A DNA stretch of 14,351 nt, taken from Bacteroidales bacterium. GTDB lineage: Bacteria; Bacteroidota; Bacteroidia; Bacteroidales; JAADJA01. The DNA is taken from contig JAIORT010000620.1 of assembly GCA_021107975.1 (NCBI GenBank), positions 1-14,351 on the forward strand, read 5' to 3'. The position numbers were made by a program, and so were the translations under genes. The first letter of the stretch is position 1. Each line of letters starts with the position of its first letter. Of this stretch, positions 1 to 9,054 are shown piece after piece. Below the pieces are notes generated by a model. The model was not told the DNA's origin, did not search any database, and was given only the letters and a program-made list of their open reading frames with translations.

Positions 1-149
1 GGCTGAAACCTGGAAATTATCGGAAATAGAAATAGAATGGGAGTTATGAGAGAATGAATAATTATCTTTATTCTGATAAGATTAATTGTGTAAATTTGAA
101 GTAAGAAATGCTAAATATGATCGTTTGGTTATCAAATATAAATGCCAGA

Positions 150-3100
150 TCAATTCATTAACACTAATTTTTGGGTTTGCTTTGAAACAACATCATTTTC
201 ATCTTTAATAGTCAATGTATAGATGTACATGCCGTTTTTAAGTTTGTTACCTGTGGCATCGGTTCCGTCCCACTCTAAGAATGGTGCAGAAATACCGGAA
301 GTAATTATAGAATTTGAATAATTTAAAACGCTTTTGCCGGTCAGATCAAATATTTCAAGGTCAATATCCAACTCATCACCCGGTCTGGTATGGTCAAAAG
401 TAAAAGTTGTTTTGTCTTTGAATGGATTGGGAAAGTTCATAACATTGTTCAGTGATAGCGAAGCATTAAGATTTATAACAAACTCAATTGTAACTTCGGA
501 AGGATTATTATATACATCCCAGGCTTTTAGCGTTAATGTGTGCCTTCCGTCACAAAGGTTATAAAAAGGATATGTAATTTTGCCGCTTTGATAAGTGTCA
601 ATATCCGGTTCAAAAAAATCATACAGGAAAATCGTATTATTATAATCTTGGTCCAATACCGCAATCATGTCATGCCCTATTCCATTTCCCGACAGATTAA
701 TCCCGTGGGTATCATTCAAATAAGCCAGCATTACGGGGTCCTTATTGGTTTGATCTCCCGATACAAACTTTTCATCGTTCAGGTATAATTTAATTTCAGG
801 ACCTTCGGTATCGGTTTCGGCATTTTCATTAAAACCACCTATTATTATTTCATCGAAATAACCTTCTGCATCCGACTCATCAGAAAATGCATAATAACTT
901 ATTTTTCCCGAACCATAATTATAAGCAATATCTTTGGGAACCATAAATGAAAATGAAAAATCTCCATTGGCAACACTTGCTTTTCCCTGCCAGATAATTT
1001 TATTCTGGCAATAAAACTCCACAGGAAAGCTATTTCCATCATTTCCAAATGTTTTATAAGTGGCAGCTTTATCATAAACAACGGGATGCAGGATACCATT
1101 AAAATCCGTTACTTTTTGTCCGTTATCATCAGCAATCATACCTTTTACGGTTATTTCAGTCAGAGCCTGTAAAGTATCAGTCAACTCTAACTCAGTATCA
1201 ATACCGTTTATTTGTAATGTGTTGATTTCAAACTCAGGGTAAGCCATTTTTAGTGCAGGGTCTCCGAGAAGAATAAAATTCCTTGTTGTAAGCATTCCGG
1301 GCGGTTTCGACAGTCTTATAAGATCTCCCATGTATGGAAACTCTCCATCTGACCTGTTAAAAGCATGTAGGTATATAAGTTTGTTCGATGCAAAATTAGC
1401 CGTGGAATAAGCAAGCCGGGCTGTAGTAAATAAAACAATACCACCTCCATTCGGATTTAGAAAAACCAATTCGCCGCCCGATTTAGACTCAGGCTCGTCA
1501 AATCTGCTGAATTGGCAGGTAGCAGTTATAAAAACAGGTGATTTATCAGGATTTATCCAATTGTTTATATCCGATATTTGCAAAATTCTTTCATGCGCCC
1601 AGCCTCCTTTACCTCCATGACCAATGTAATTAATAATTAATGCGCCTTCCTCCACTTGTTTGTTTATAGCTGCATTAACATCAGGATACTTATGTCCGCT
1701 TGGAGTTGATACCTGTGGATAAGCATCAAGGTATATTTTATTCAGGTTGTATTGTAGCGGTATCATTCTTGCAAGGCTGTCAGCCTGGTCTAAATGAAGG
1801 TTTCCATCTTCATCATCCGCAATAATACAGATTTTTGATCTCCAATTACCAAACTGCGGTTCTCCTTTAGTAATATAACGTTCTATTTTATCAACAACCT
1901 CCATGGCTTCTTCAGATGTTTGAACAGGCAACCGACCTATTCCTAAATCTAAAGTACCAATACCATCATTACCTTCATTATCATCCAAATAGCCGAAGTA
2001 ATCATCTATTACATAGCTTTCAGCCGCTTTTAAAGACTCTTTGTTTTGAAAAGCAGGAATAAAATTAGTATTGCCTTCTAACCTGTCTTTCGGATCGTAA
2101 GACCCATCGCCAATTAACATAAGAAAACGTGTTTCCTGACCTTCAAATTTATCATAAAACATTTTCATCATATCCCTTATGGCTGTCGGGTCTTGTGAAC
2201 CGGAAGAAAACTCATTATAGATTTCGTTTGGAGAAGTAATTAAAATAGTCATTCCGTCTTTTGTTTCATGGAGTTGTTTTAATCTTTGTGCCGATTCCTT
2301 AAACAATGGATGCGTTACAATAACCATATCAAACGGTCCGCTGCCATGCAAATCCTGATTTTCGATTATTTCGACAAATTCAGGTGAATAAAACATAGTA
2401 CTGTCAAAGGCAACAAACTCCCGTAAAGAATCAGTATGAAGAGTGAAAAATAAATCACCTTTACTAAATTGTGATTCAACAATTTTAGGATTTATATTAT
2501 CTGTAACTTCCCAAATTTGAGTATTCTCGTTTGTGTTTGAAACAATGAATTTAGTAATACTGCCTTCATTGATGCAAGTTAAATCCCTGAATAATAACTG
2601 ACTTTCTATGAGTTTTAGATTAGATGTTGCATTAACTTTAATATAATTAAGCCATGCACGGGATATCTCACTTGCCGGTAAATATTCCAATTCAACCTGA
2701 ATATTCGAACCGGAAGCGTTATAATGAATGGTTTTCTTTTTCTTTCGTGCATACATAGTCGAAGTGGGTTGTACAGACGTAAGAGTGATGGTATCGCTAT
2801 AGTCATCATTTATTCTTATAACCATTTTTTCATTATCAAATGTTCTGTTAACAACCTCAATTTTAATTATAACATCTTCGCTATTAATTATTTCGGGGAA
2901 CTCAAATTCATACTGTCTTGTATTTATCTCACCAAACTCATCTCCATACCATTCTTTTCCTGATTTTATCAGGTTAATGTTTTCATCTTCTTTTGCTGTG
3001 TAATTATTATATTTTGTAATAATATGGCTTGGATTAGAAGTGGATGACGGCTGAGATTCCAACCTCTTTCCCGGACCCAAAGAGGCGGTTAAAAAATAAT

Positions 3101-3944
3101 AGTTATGATTATTATATAGGTTCACATTATAATTAAAAAATCCTAAAACAAGATTCCAGGTATGAGGACTGTTCCCAAAGAACAAAATATAGTCGTCTTC
3201 ATCAAATGTACCGTCTTCTTCTCCTTTAACATAAATGGCATTTTCCTGCAAATCATCATACCTGAAAGTTTTATTTGACTCGGGTAACATACCTGTTCCA
3301 TTGCCATAAATCCTTATATTTTTAGGGTCAACAGAAGACGGTTCTATTCCATAGTTAACAATGTCATTATATGTAATTTTATAAATCCCGGATTTTTCGA
3401 CTTTAATTTTATACCAATCACCCGATGCTAAAACCGAATGATCAGCATATTGTCGTAAAGTGGATTTGAAAGAACCCTCGCTTAACTTAATGATATTAAT
3501 TTTTATTTTGAATGATACCAGTTTTTCAAATTGCCCTGTTGATGTGTTTAACCTGATTGGTGTGAAACTGATAATTCCATAAGGAAATTTACGTTCGATG
3601 GCAATACTTGTGTTTATTTCAATATCTTCCTTATTATAACCATTTCTATTTAAAAATGAAATTTCCTCAGTATTACAGGGCTTAAAAACAGTTGAGATTA
3701 TTTCAGCAGATAATTCAACATTTTTAGAATCCAGGGGTATTCTTTCCAAATATAATGGTAACGATGTTGCAGGATCTATTACAGCATTTTCAAAATACAT
3801 GTACTCAAGAAATGTGTTTTCGGCAACTCTGTCTTTTATTATACCTTTCCATATAATGGCATTTTCAATTTCAAGGCTCTGAGAAATACCTGTCAGGGGT
3901 AGTATAAGAAAGAAATATAATATGAAATATAGATTGTTTTTCAT
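150..3944 (-). CDS. porU: T9SS sortase PorU-like, family C25 cysteine peptidase (downstream copy)
   Basis: PorU is the outer-surface sortase of the type IX secretion system: it removes C-terminal sorting signals and attaches cargo to the cell surface. This 1264-residue protein starts with a signal peptide (about residues 1-22, hydrophobic core ending LTGISQ). A propeptide-like N-terminal region follows, with IIWKG near 30 and GDWYKIKV near 175. The C25 domain spans roughly 540-890, with GDGSYD at 612-617, a GHGG motif whose His776 is the candidate catalytic base, and FITATC whose Cys810 is the candidate nucleophile; the 34-residue spacing is gingipain-like. The C-terminus (about 1165-1264) begins NFPNPFK and ends KLVLMN, like a FlgD-type/T9SS sorting domain. 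The start is supported by an AGGAAA ribosome site 6 nt upstream. It lies 139 bp downstream of a full-length paralogue, so the two may be co-transcribed. Assignment to the PorU family is firm; whether this copy or the other is the housekeeping sortase cannot be told. Confidence 0.9.
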   Translation of the reverse strand: MKNNLYFILYFFLILPLTGISQSLEIENAIIWKGIIKDRVAENTFLEYMYFENAVIDPATSLPLYLERIPLDSKNVELSAEIISTVFKPCNTEEISFLNRNGYNKEDIEINTSIAIERKFPYGIISFTPIRLNTSTGQFEKLVSFKIKINIIKLSEGSFKSTLRQYADHSVLASGDWYKIKVEKSGIYKITYNDIVNYGIEPSSVDPKNIRIYGNGTGMLPESNKTFRYDDLQENAIYVKGEEDGTFDEDDYILFFGNSPHTWNLVLGFFNYNVNLYNNHNYYFLTASLGPGKRLESQPSSTSNPSHIITKYNNYTAKEDENINLIKSGKEWYGDEFGEINTRQYEFEFPEIINSEDVIIKIEVVNRTFDNEKMVIRINDDYSDTITLTSVQPTSTMYARKKKKTIHYNASGSNIQVELEYLPASEISRAWLNYIKVNATSNLKLIESQLLFRDLTCINEGSITKFIVSNTNENTQIWEVTDNINPKIVESQFSKGDLFFTLHTDSLREFVAFDSTMFYSPEFVEIIENQDLHGSGPFDMVIVTHPLFKESAQRLKQLHETKDGMTILITSPNEIYNEFSSGSQDPTAIRDMMKMFYDKFEGQETRFLMLIGDGSYDPKDRLEGNTNFIPAFQNKESLKAAESYVIDDYFGYLDDNEGNDGIGTLDLGIGRLPVQTSEEAMEVVDKIERYITKGEPQFGNWRSKICIIADDEDGNLHLDQADSLARMIPLQYNLNKIYLDAYPQVSTPSGHKYPDVNAAINKQVEEGALIINYIGHGGKGGWAHERILQISDINNWINPDKSPVFITATCQFSRFDEPESKSGGELVFLNPNGGGIVLFTTARLAYSTANFASNKLIYLHAFNRSDGEFPYMGDLIRLSKPPGMLTTRNFILLGDPALKMAYPEFEINTLQINGIDTELELTDTLQALTEITVKGMIADDNGQKVTDFNGILHPVVYDKAATYKTFGNDGNSFPVEFYCQNKIIWQGKASVANGDFSFSFMVPKDIAYNYGSGKISYYAFSDESDAEGYFDEIIIGGFNENAETDTEGPEIKLYLNDEKFVSGDQTNKDPVMLAYLNDTHGINLSGNGIGHDMIAVLDQDYNNTIFLYDFFEPDIDTYQSGKITYPFYNLCDGRHTLTLKAWDVYNNPSEVTIEFVINLNASLSLNNVMNFPNPFKDKTTFTFDHTRPGDELDIDLEIFDLTGKSVLNYSNSIITSGISAPFLEWDGTDATGNKLKNGMYIYTLTIKDENDVVSKQTQKLVLMN

Positions 3945-3950
3945 GCCTAT

Positions 3951-3956
3951 TTTCCT
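3951..3956 (-). promoter_or_regulatory. Ribosome binding site of the downstream porU copy
   Basis: On the minus strand the sequence is AGGAAA, 6 nt before the ATG at 3944-3942. It is a recognisable Shine-Dalgarno site in a window where most starts lack one, and it fixes this start codon. It also suggests that this gene can be translated independently of the upstream copy. Confidence 0.55.
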
Positions 3957-4083
3957 ACAATAATAAAAAAACTTATTGGATTTTTATACATTAAATAAAA
4001 GACGCTTTAAAAATTAAAAAAGTTGCGTAAAGAAAAATAATATGAATAGTCGGAATCAGAAATAATAAAAGGAAAATAATAAT

Positions 4084-7000
4084 TTATTTTAAAATAACTA
4101 ACTTATCTCTTTTCTCGTTAAGCGTCCCGTCAGGATTTTTTGCTATTACCCTGTATATATAAATACCTTGCCTGAGTTTATTACCTCCGTCATCCGTACC
4201 ATTCCATTCAAACGATTTATACTTGTAACCGCCCGAGTAATAAATATCACTTATTGTTTTTACTAATTGTCCTGTTATTGAATATATCCTGATCATCACA
4301 TCAAGATGCTGTTCAGCCTGGTTATGCTCGAATGAAAAAGTTGTGCTGTATTTAAACGGGTTAGGATAATTCATTAAACATTTAATTGCCATTTCATTTG
4401 ATTCAGCAACTATGAATTCGGTATAAACTGTCGAAGAATTATTATAAACGTCCCAAACCTTCAGGGATAATTTGTGATAACCATCGTTCAGATTAAAGAA
4501 TGGATATCTGATAGTTCCATTTTTATAGTTATCCAAATCCGACTCATAATAATCGTTAAGAATGTAAGTATCACTTTCGTCAAGTGTTGCTAAAATATCA
4601 TGTCCTATTCCGCTTCCAACGGTATTAATACCACTTTCGTCGAATACATAAGCCAGTAAAACAGGGTTTTCGTCAGTTAATCCTCCTTTTATAAAATTAA
4701 TATCATTCATAAACAATTCTACTGTCGGACCACATATATCAGGCTTTGCATTTTCGTTATATCCGCCAATAACAACATCAACGAAATAGCCTGCTCCGTC
4801 AATATTCTCATTCTTTGCGTAATAACTCAGTTTCCCAAAACCATATTGGTATGCGATATCTTTAGGCGCAATAAATGTAAATGACCATTCGCCGTTCGTA
4901 ACACTTGCTTTTCCTTTATAAAGTGCATTTTTCTGAATATAAAATGTAGCCGGAGTACTTCCGGGATCGTTTCCAAGAGTTGAATACTTTGCCGGCTTAT
5001 CAAATACTGTTGGGTATAAAACCCCATTAAAATCAGTTAATTTGTTACCGTAATAATCCTGCATTTCGCCTGAAATTGTAACTTCGGATAATGCCCTTAT
5101 CGTATCAATGCTTTCTGTTACTGAAATATTATTAATAGCGGCAGTAATAACATTATGCTCAGGAAACGCTAATTTTAAAGCAGGATCGCCCATTAACATA
5201 AATTTTGTGTTTTCTGTGCTGACACTCTGATTTTTTGCTAAGCGGATAACATCGCCCAAACGATAATACTCTCCGTCGATCTTTTTTAAGGCAAATTCGA
5301 TAAAATTTTTATTTAATGTTAAATTTGAGCTTGCAAAAGTTGGTCTTGTAGTTGTGAACAAAGAAATGCCTCCGCCTTCAGGATTAAGAAAAATATATTC
5401 TCCGGCAGAAGTTCTTCCTGGATCGTCAAAACGGCTGACCTCGCAAGTAGCAGTGATAAAAACAGGCATATTGTCGAAATTCGACCAACTGTTAATATCA
5501 GCAACTTGTGTTATACGTTCATGAGCCAATCCTCCTTCACCTCCATGTCCGACATAATTCATAATCAATGCACCTCTTTTAACGCGGTTGTTTATTGCCT
5601 GCGTTACAGCGGGATATCTTTCACCGGTTGGTGTGGAAATTTGTTGGAAAGCATCAAGATAAATTTTATCTATATTCAATGTCGTATCCATTGTTTGAAT
5701 TAGCGCTGCCAATTGTTCTGCATGTTTAAAATGAAGGTTAGAATCCTCATCATCCGCTATCAGGCAAACTACATTCCGCCAGTCGCCCATTACCGCATTA
5801 GTATTAACTGAATAATGAATCACCTTATCCACAGCGTTTTTAGCTTGTTCAACCGAAGAAACTATAAATCTTCCTATCCCAATATCAAGCATGCTATCAT
5901 CCGGTATATTATCTAATAATCCATAAAAGTCATCTTTTACGATGGAGCTTATCGGGTGAAGAGACTGTACCGACTCCCATGTAGGAATATAATTGGTATT
6001 GTTAACAATCCTGTTTTTATTATCGTATGAACCATCGCCGAATAGCAAAAGATACCTTGGTTCATTATTAAGTGAAGCCTTGTCGTAAAGCATTTTTACA
6101 AAATCTCTTATCGCTGTAATATCCTGCGCTCCGCTCGAAAACTCATTATAAATAACTGGCGTTTCAACAACAAAAACACTTAAATCGTCGTAAGTTTTGT
6201 GATGATTTGCCAAACGGTTAGCTTCTTCCGTAAACAAAGGATGAGTAATAATTATCATATCGTACTGCCCGGTACCGTGTAAATTCTGATTATTGATTTT
6301 TCCTGTGAACCCGACAGAATAAAAGGAAGACCCGTCATAAGCAACAAATTCCTGAAGAGTATCGGAAGCAAGCCTGAAAACAAATTTATCATTCCCGTTT
6401 GTTGTTTCAATATTTTTAATGTTTAACGGCTTAGTTACATTCCAAACAGTAAGATTTGACGGAGCATTTGACACAGTATATTCAGTAACATATTCCTGAC
6501 CTGCTGTGCTTAGGCTGCGGAAAGCCAGTTGCCCTCCGGTAAAGGCTAAATTTCTGACTACATTTAACGTAAAATAATTCAACCAGCCTACCGAAGATGA
6601 TAAAGACTTATTATATATAATTTCGATTTTAATGTTGGTGCCCTGCGGATAAAAATTAATAGAATCCATTTTTGCCTTTGCATATACAGAAAAGGACTCG
6701 TTGCTTATTTCTTTTAAATAAATATTAAGTTTTTTCTCGTTATTAAAATAAAAATCAAACGAACTGGACTTATCCGATCTTGCCGCAACGCTAACTTCAA
6801 AATAAACTTTTGAGTTAAGATCAAGGTTTGTGATGTTAAATTCTTCAATTAAGCTATTGTTCAAATCGAAAGTTTCTCCATACCACACTCTGCCCGATTT
6901 AATCAGGTTTACCTCATCAATCTCATGGTGATAGCCCTCATCGAATTTTGATACAAAGTTAGTAGGGTCTGAAGTTGAAGATGCCTGATTTTGAATACGC

Positions 7001-7875
7001 TTACCTTCACCCAAATCGGTGGTAATAAAATAATAAGTATAATCGGAATACAGATTCAGATTTTTATTTAACTGACCATCGAATTTCCAAACATCAGGAG
7101 ATTGACCATAAAATAAAATATAATCACTGTTATCGAAACTTCCATCTTCCTCGCCAACGACAATAATTGCATTCTCCTGCAAGTCATCATACCTGAATAT
7201 AGTAGGGTTTTCAGGAAGCATACCTCCGCCATTACCGTAAAGCCTTATATTTTTAGGATTAATTGAGTTGACATCAATTCCCATATCCTGTAATTCCTGG
7301 TAAGATATTTTATGGATACCAGTATTGGTAACTGCAATTTTGTACCAGTTTCCGGTGGCAAGTACCGAACTCTCTTTATATGTTGATGATTTTAATTGGT
7401 ATTGAGGTTTACCTGTATTAATTGTTGTAATTTCAATTTCAAATGCAATAAGTCTTTCATAAAATCCGGTAATTTCATTTTTTCTGATAGGAACGAATGA
7501 TATGGATGCGTAAGGTTTTTTTCTCTCAAAAGAAAGATTACCGTTTATGCTTATTTCTTCATTTATCCTCTCCAGCCCTTCTATTTGCTGAATTTCCTTA
7601 TCAGAAACAGGTTCAAATATTTTATTGAATAATTGAACACTAAACTCAAAATCAGAAGAGGATAATGGAATCCTTTCAAAGTAAACAGGCAGGAAATCAT
7701 TAGTATAATCGTTTAACGATCCTTCAAATCTTAAAATCGAAATATATTCATTTTCACTAATTTCGATTTTTTGTATTCCTTTCCATATAATACTTCTTTT
7801 ATATTTTTGAGTGCCGGACAAAACGAAAGCCGGTATTACGAATAAAATAAAAACAAATAAATATTTCTTTCTCAT
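4084..7875 (-). CDS. porU: T9SS sortase PorU-like, family C25 cysteine peptidase (upstream copy)
   Basis: This is a second full-length PorU homologue, 1263 residues, with the same architecture as the neighbouring copy. It has a signal peptide at about 1-21 (MRKKYLFVF... to VLSGTQ), an N-terminal region with SIIWKG and GNWYKIAV, and a C25 domain with GDGSYD near 613, GHGG with His777, and FITATC with Cys811. The C-terminal FlgD-like/T9SS sorting-type domain begins NYPNPFK and ends KLVILK. In the block starting at GNWYK I count about 56 identical residues of 90 against the other copy. The ends and the linker between N-terminal region and peptidase diverge more. So this is an old duplication with both copies under selection, not a recent one. 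It is the first gene of the minus-strand pair and faces the porP-gldJ pair across 102 bp. No Shine-Dalgarno site is visible. A two-codon ATG-AAA-TGA reading frame overlaps its start codon. Its activity in sorting is inferred from family and motifs. Confidence 0.9.
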   Translation of the reverse strand: MRKKYLFVFILFVIPAFVLSGTQKYKRSIIWKGIQKIEISENEYISILRFEGSLNDYTNDFLPVYFERIPLSSSDFEFSVQLFNKIFEPVSDKEIQQIEGLERINEEISINGNLSFERKKPYASISFVPIRKNEITGFYERLIAFEIEITTINTGKPQYQLKSSTYKESSVLATGNWYKIAVTNTGIHKISYQELQDMGIDVNSINPKNIRLYGNGGGMLPENPTIFRYDDLQENAIIVVGEEDGSFDNSDYILFYGQSPDVWKFDGQLNKNLNLYSDYTYYFITTDLGEGKRIQNQASSTSDPTNFVSKFDEGYHHEIDEVNLIKSGRVWYGETFDLNNSLIEEFNITNLDLNSKVYFEVSVAARSDKSSSFDFYFNNEKKLNIYLKEISNESFSVYAKAKMDSINFYPQGTNIKIEIIYNKSLSSSVGWLNYFTLNVVRNLAFTGGQLAFRSLSTAGQEYVTEYTVSNAPSNLTVWNVTKPLNIKNIETTNGNDKFVFRLASDTLQEFVAYDGSSFYSVGFTGKINNQNLHGTGQYDMIIITHPLFTEEANRLANHHKTYDDLSVFVVETPVIYNEFSSGAQDITAIRDFVKMLYDKASLNNEPRYLLLFGDGSYDNKNRIVNNTNYIPTWESVQSLHPISSIVKDDFYGLLDNIPDDSMLDIGIGRFIVSSVEQAKNAVDKVIHYSVNTNAVMGDWRNVVCLIADDEDSNLHFKHAEQLAALIQTMDTTLNIDKIYLDAFQQISTPTGERYPAVTQAINNRVKRGALIMNYVGHGGEGGLAHERITQVADINSWSNFDNMPVFITATCEVSRFDDPGRTSAGEYIFLNPEGGGISLFTTTRPTFASSNLTLNKNFIEFALKKIDGEYYRLGDVIRLAKNQSVSTENTKFMLMGDPALKLAFPEHNVITAAINNISVTESIDTIRALSEVTISGEMQDYYGNKLTDFNGVLYPTVFDKPAKYSTLGNDPGSTPATFYIQKNALYKGKASVTNGEWSFTFIAPKDIAYQYGFGKLSYYAKNENIDGAGYFVDVVIGGYNENAKPDICGPTVELFMNDINFIKGGLTDENPVLLAYVFDESGINTVGSGIGHDILATLDESDTYILNDYYESDLDNYKNGTIRYPFFNLNDGYHKLSLKVWDVYNNSSTVYTEFIVAESNEMAIKCLMNYPNPFKYSTTFSFEHNQAEQHLDVMIRIYSITGQLVKTISDIYYSGGYKYKSFEWNGTDDGGNKLRQGIYIYRVIAKNPDGTLNEKRDKLVILK

Positions 7876-7885
7876 TTCATTTGTC

Positions 7886-7893
7886 TATATTTG
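7886..7893 (+). promoter_or_regulatory. Candidate -7 promoter box for porP-gldJ
   Basis: TATATTTG matches the Bacteroidota -7 consensus TAnnTTTG exactly and points towards porP, whose start codon lies about 85 nt downstream. The -33 TTG element is not convincing: only TTTC is seen about 18 nt upstream. Such 8-mers arise by chance in AT-rich DNA, so this is tentative. Confidence 0.35.
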
Positions 7894-7922
7894 AAATTTA
7901 TATGCGAAACAAAAAACAGGTT

Positions 7923-7949
7923 TATAACGTTATAGCAATATTTATATTG
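7923..7949. promoter_or_regulatory. Two adjacent dyad-symmetric sequences in the divergent intergenic region (candidate operator)
   Basis: TATAACGTTATA at 7923-7934 is a perfect 12-bp palindrome. One base later comes CAATAT-TT-ATATTG at 7936-7949, with 6-bp arms around a 2-bp centre. Their centres are 14 bp apart, and the pair sits almost exactly in the middle of the 102-bp region between the divergent porU pair and porP. The position suits binding by a dimeric regulator acting on both directions. No regulator is encoded nearby, and the sequences are AT-rich, so function is inference. Confidence 0.35.
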
Positions 7950-7977
7950 TTAATGTAAGTAAATCGACATAACTGCA

Positions 7978-9027
7978 TTGAGCATCAATTCAAAAATATC
8001 TGTTTTACGTTGTTATCCGGCAAAAGCTATTAAGTTTTATGCCTCTATACAAATTATTATTTTTCTGATTATCCTAAAAAACGGATATTCTCAGGACCCG
8101 TGTTTTTCGCAGTTCTATGCAAATCCATTATACCTGAATCCTGCCTTAGCCGGCACAAATGAATGTTCAAGGCTGTTTTTCAATTACAGGAATCAATGGC
8201 CTTCTTTATCCGACAATTTTATTACGTACAGCGCATCTGCCGATCAATATATTAATGCAATTTCGGGCGGTGTGGGTGTAATCTTTACTTCGGATAATGC
8301 CGGAAGCGGTACAATAAATACAACCAGAATCAGCGCTATATATTCGTATCATTTAAAACTAACTCACAATTCAAGCCTTAATGCCGGCTTTGAAGTTACT
8401 TACCACCACCAGAAATTGAACTGGGATAAACTGGTTTTCTCGGATATGATCGATCCTGTTTCGGGAGCAGTTAATCCCGGGAATTCAGGAGAAAAACCCC
8501 CGGAGAATATATCTGTTTCGGTTCCTGATTTCTCAACCGGATTATTGCTGGGAATCAAAGAAAAATATTTCATTGGCATTGCCGCTCATCACCTGGCTCA
8601 ACCAAATTTGAAGTATTACAGTAATTCTGAAAAAAATCCACTTTATATAAAATATACACTTCATGCAGGCACAATAATCAATCTCGCCGGAGGTAATTAC
8701 AGGAATGAGAGGAGCAGATTCACACTTTCACCGAATATCCTTTTCCAGCATCAACAAAATTCCAACCAGGTAAATTTTGGCTTTTATATCGAAAAATTTC
8801 CTTTAATAGCAGGAATCTGGTACAGACATAATATTAGTAATACTGACGGAGCCATATTCCTGATTGGAATTAAACAAAAAAGATTTAACTTTGGCTACAC
8901 TTATGATTTAACTTTGTCGAAGCTAAAAGGCTATACTGGCGGTGCTCACGAAGCATCGCTGGCACTATTGATTAATTGTGAAAAAAAAAGAAATAAACCC
9001 GGGGCAATAAAATGTCCGGAATTTTAG
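7978..9027 (+). CDS. porP: PorP/SprF family outer-membrane protein
   Basis: This is a member of the Bacteroidota-specific PorP/SprF family of outer-membrane beta-barrel proteins, which work with T9SS in secretion or surface attachment of large adhesins such as SprB. The 349-residue product carries the family hallmark directly after the signal peptide, QDPCFSQFYANP then LYLNPALAGT (residues 39-60). It also has alternating aromatic/polar beta-strand sequence throughout and the typical Cys-containing end (NCEKKRNK...KCPEF). No ATG or GTG is available between the upstream in-frame stop at 7960-7962 and the conserved motif. The TTG at 7978 is therefore the best start, giving a long basic N-region (about 20 residues) before the hydrophobic core (IQIIIFLIIL). 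gldJ follows 27 bp downstream, indicating an operon. A run of nine A lies in the last codons (8981-8989). The family assignment is good; whether it is the core PorP or a dedicated adhesin partner (SprF type) is not resolvable here. Confidence 0.85.
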   Translation: MSINSKISVLRCYPAKAIKFYASIQIIIFLIILKNGYSQDPCFSQFYANPLYLNPALAGTNECSRLFFNYRNQWPSLSDNFITYSASADQYINAISGGVGVIFTSDNAGSGTINTTRISAIYSYHLKLTHNSSLNAGFEVTYHHQKLNWDKLVFSDMIDPVSGAVNPGNSGEKPPENISVSVPDFSTGLLLGIKEKYFIGIAAHHLAQPNLKYYSNSEKNPLYIKYTLHAGTIINLAGGNYRNERSRFTLSPNILFQHQQNSNQVNFGFYIEKFPLIAGIWYRHNISNTDGAIFLIGIKQKRFNFGYTYDLTLSKLKGYTGGAHEASLALLINCEKKRNKPGAIKCPEF

Positions 9028-9054
9028 TTATGTTTGCAATCTAATTTTAAAAAA

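Noticed and set aside
2..49. Open reading frame on the plus strand (15 codons) running in from the left edge and ending in TGA.
   Set aside because: It could be the tail of a convergent gene, but fifteen codons with no recognisable motif cannot be separated from chance.
91..98. TAAATTTG, an exact match to the TAnnTTTG promoter box on the plus strand.
   Set aside because: It would fire antisense into the 3' end of porU and has no -33 element or downstream gene. It illustrates how often this box arises by chance in AT-rich DNA.
3945..4083. Promoter or terminator between the two porU copies.
   Set aside because: No TAnnTTTG box on the minus strand and no GC-rich hairpin are visible; only the ribosome site of the downstream gene is supported.
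9034..9054. Upstream TTG start for gldJ.
   Set aside because: The ATG at 9055 gives a normal-length lipoprotein signal peptide with a well-placed lipobox cysteine; the extra seven residues add nothing.
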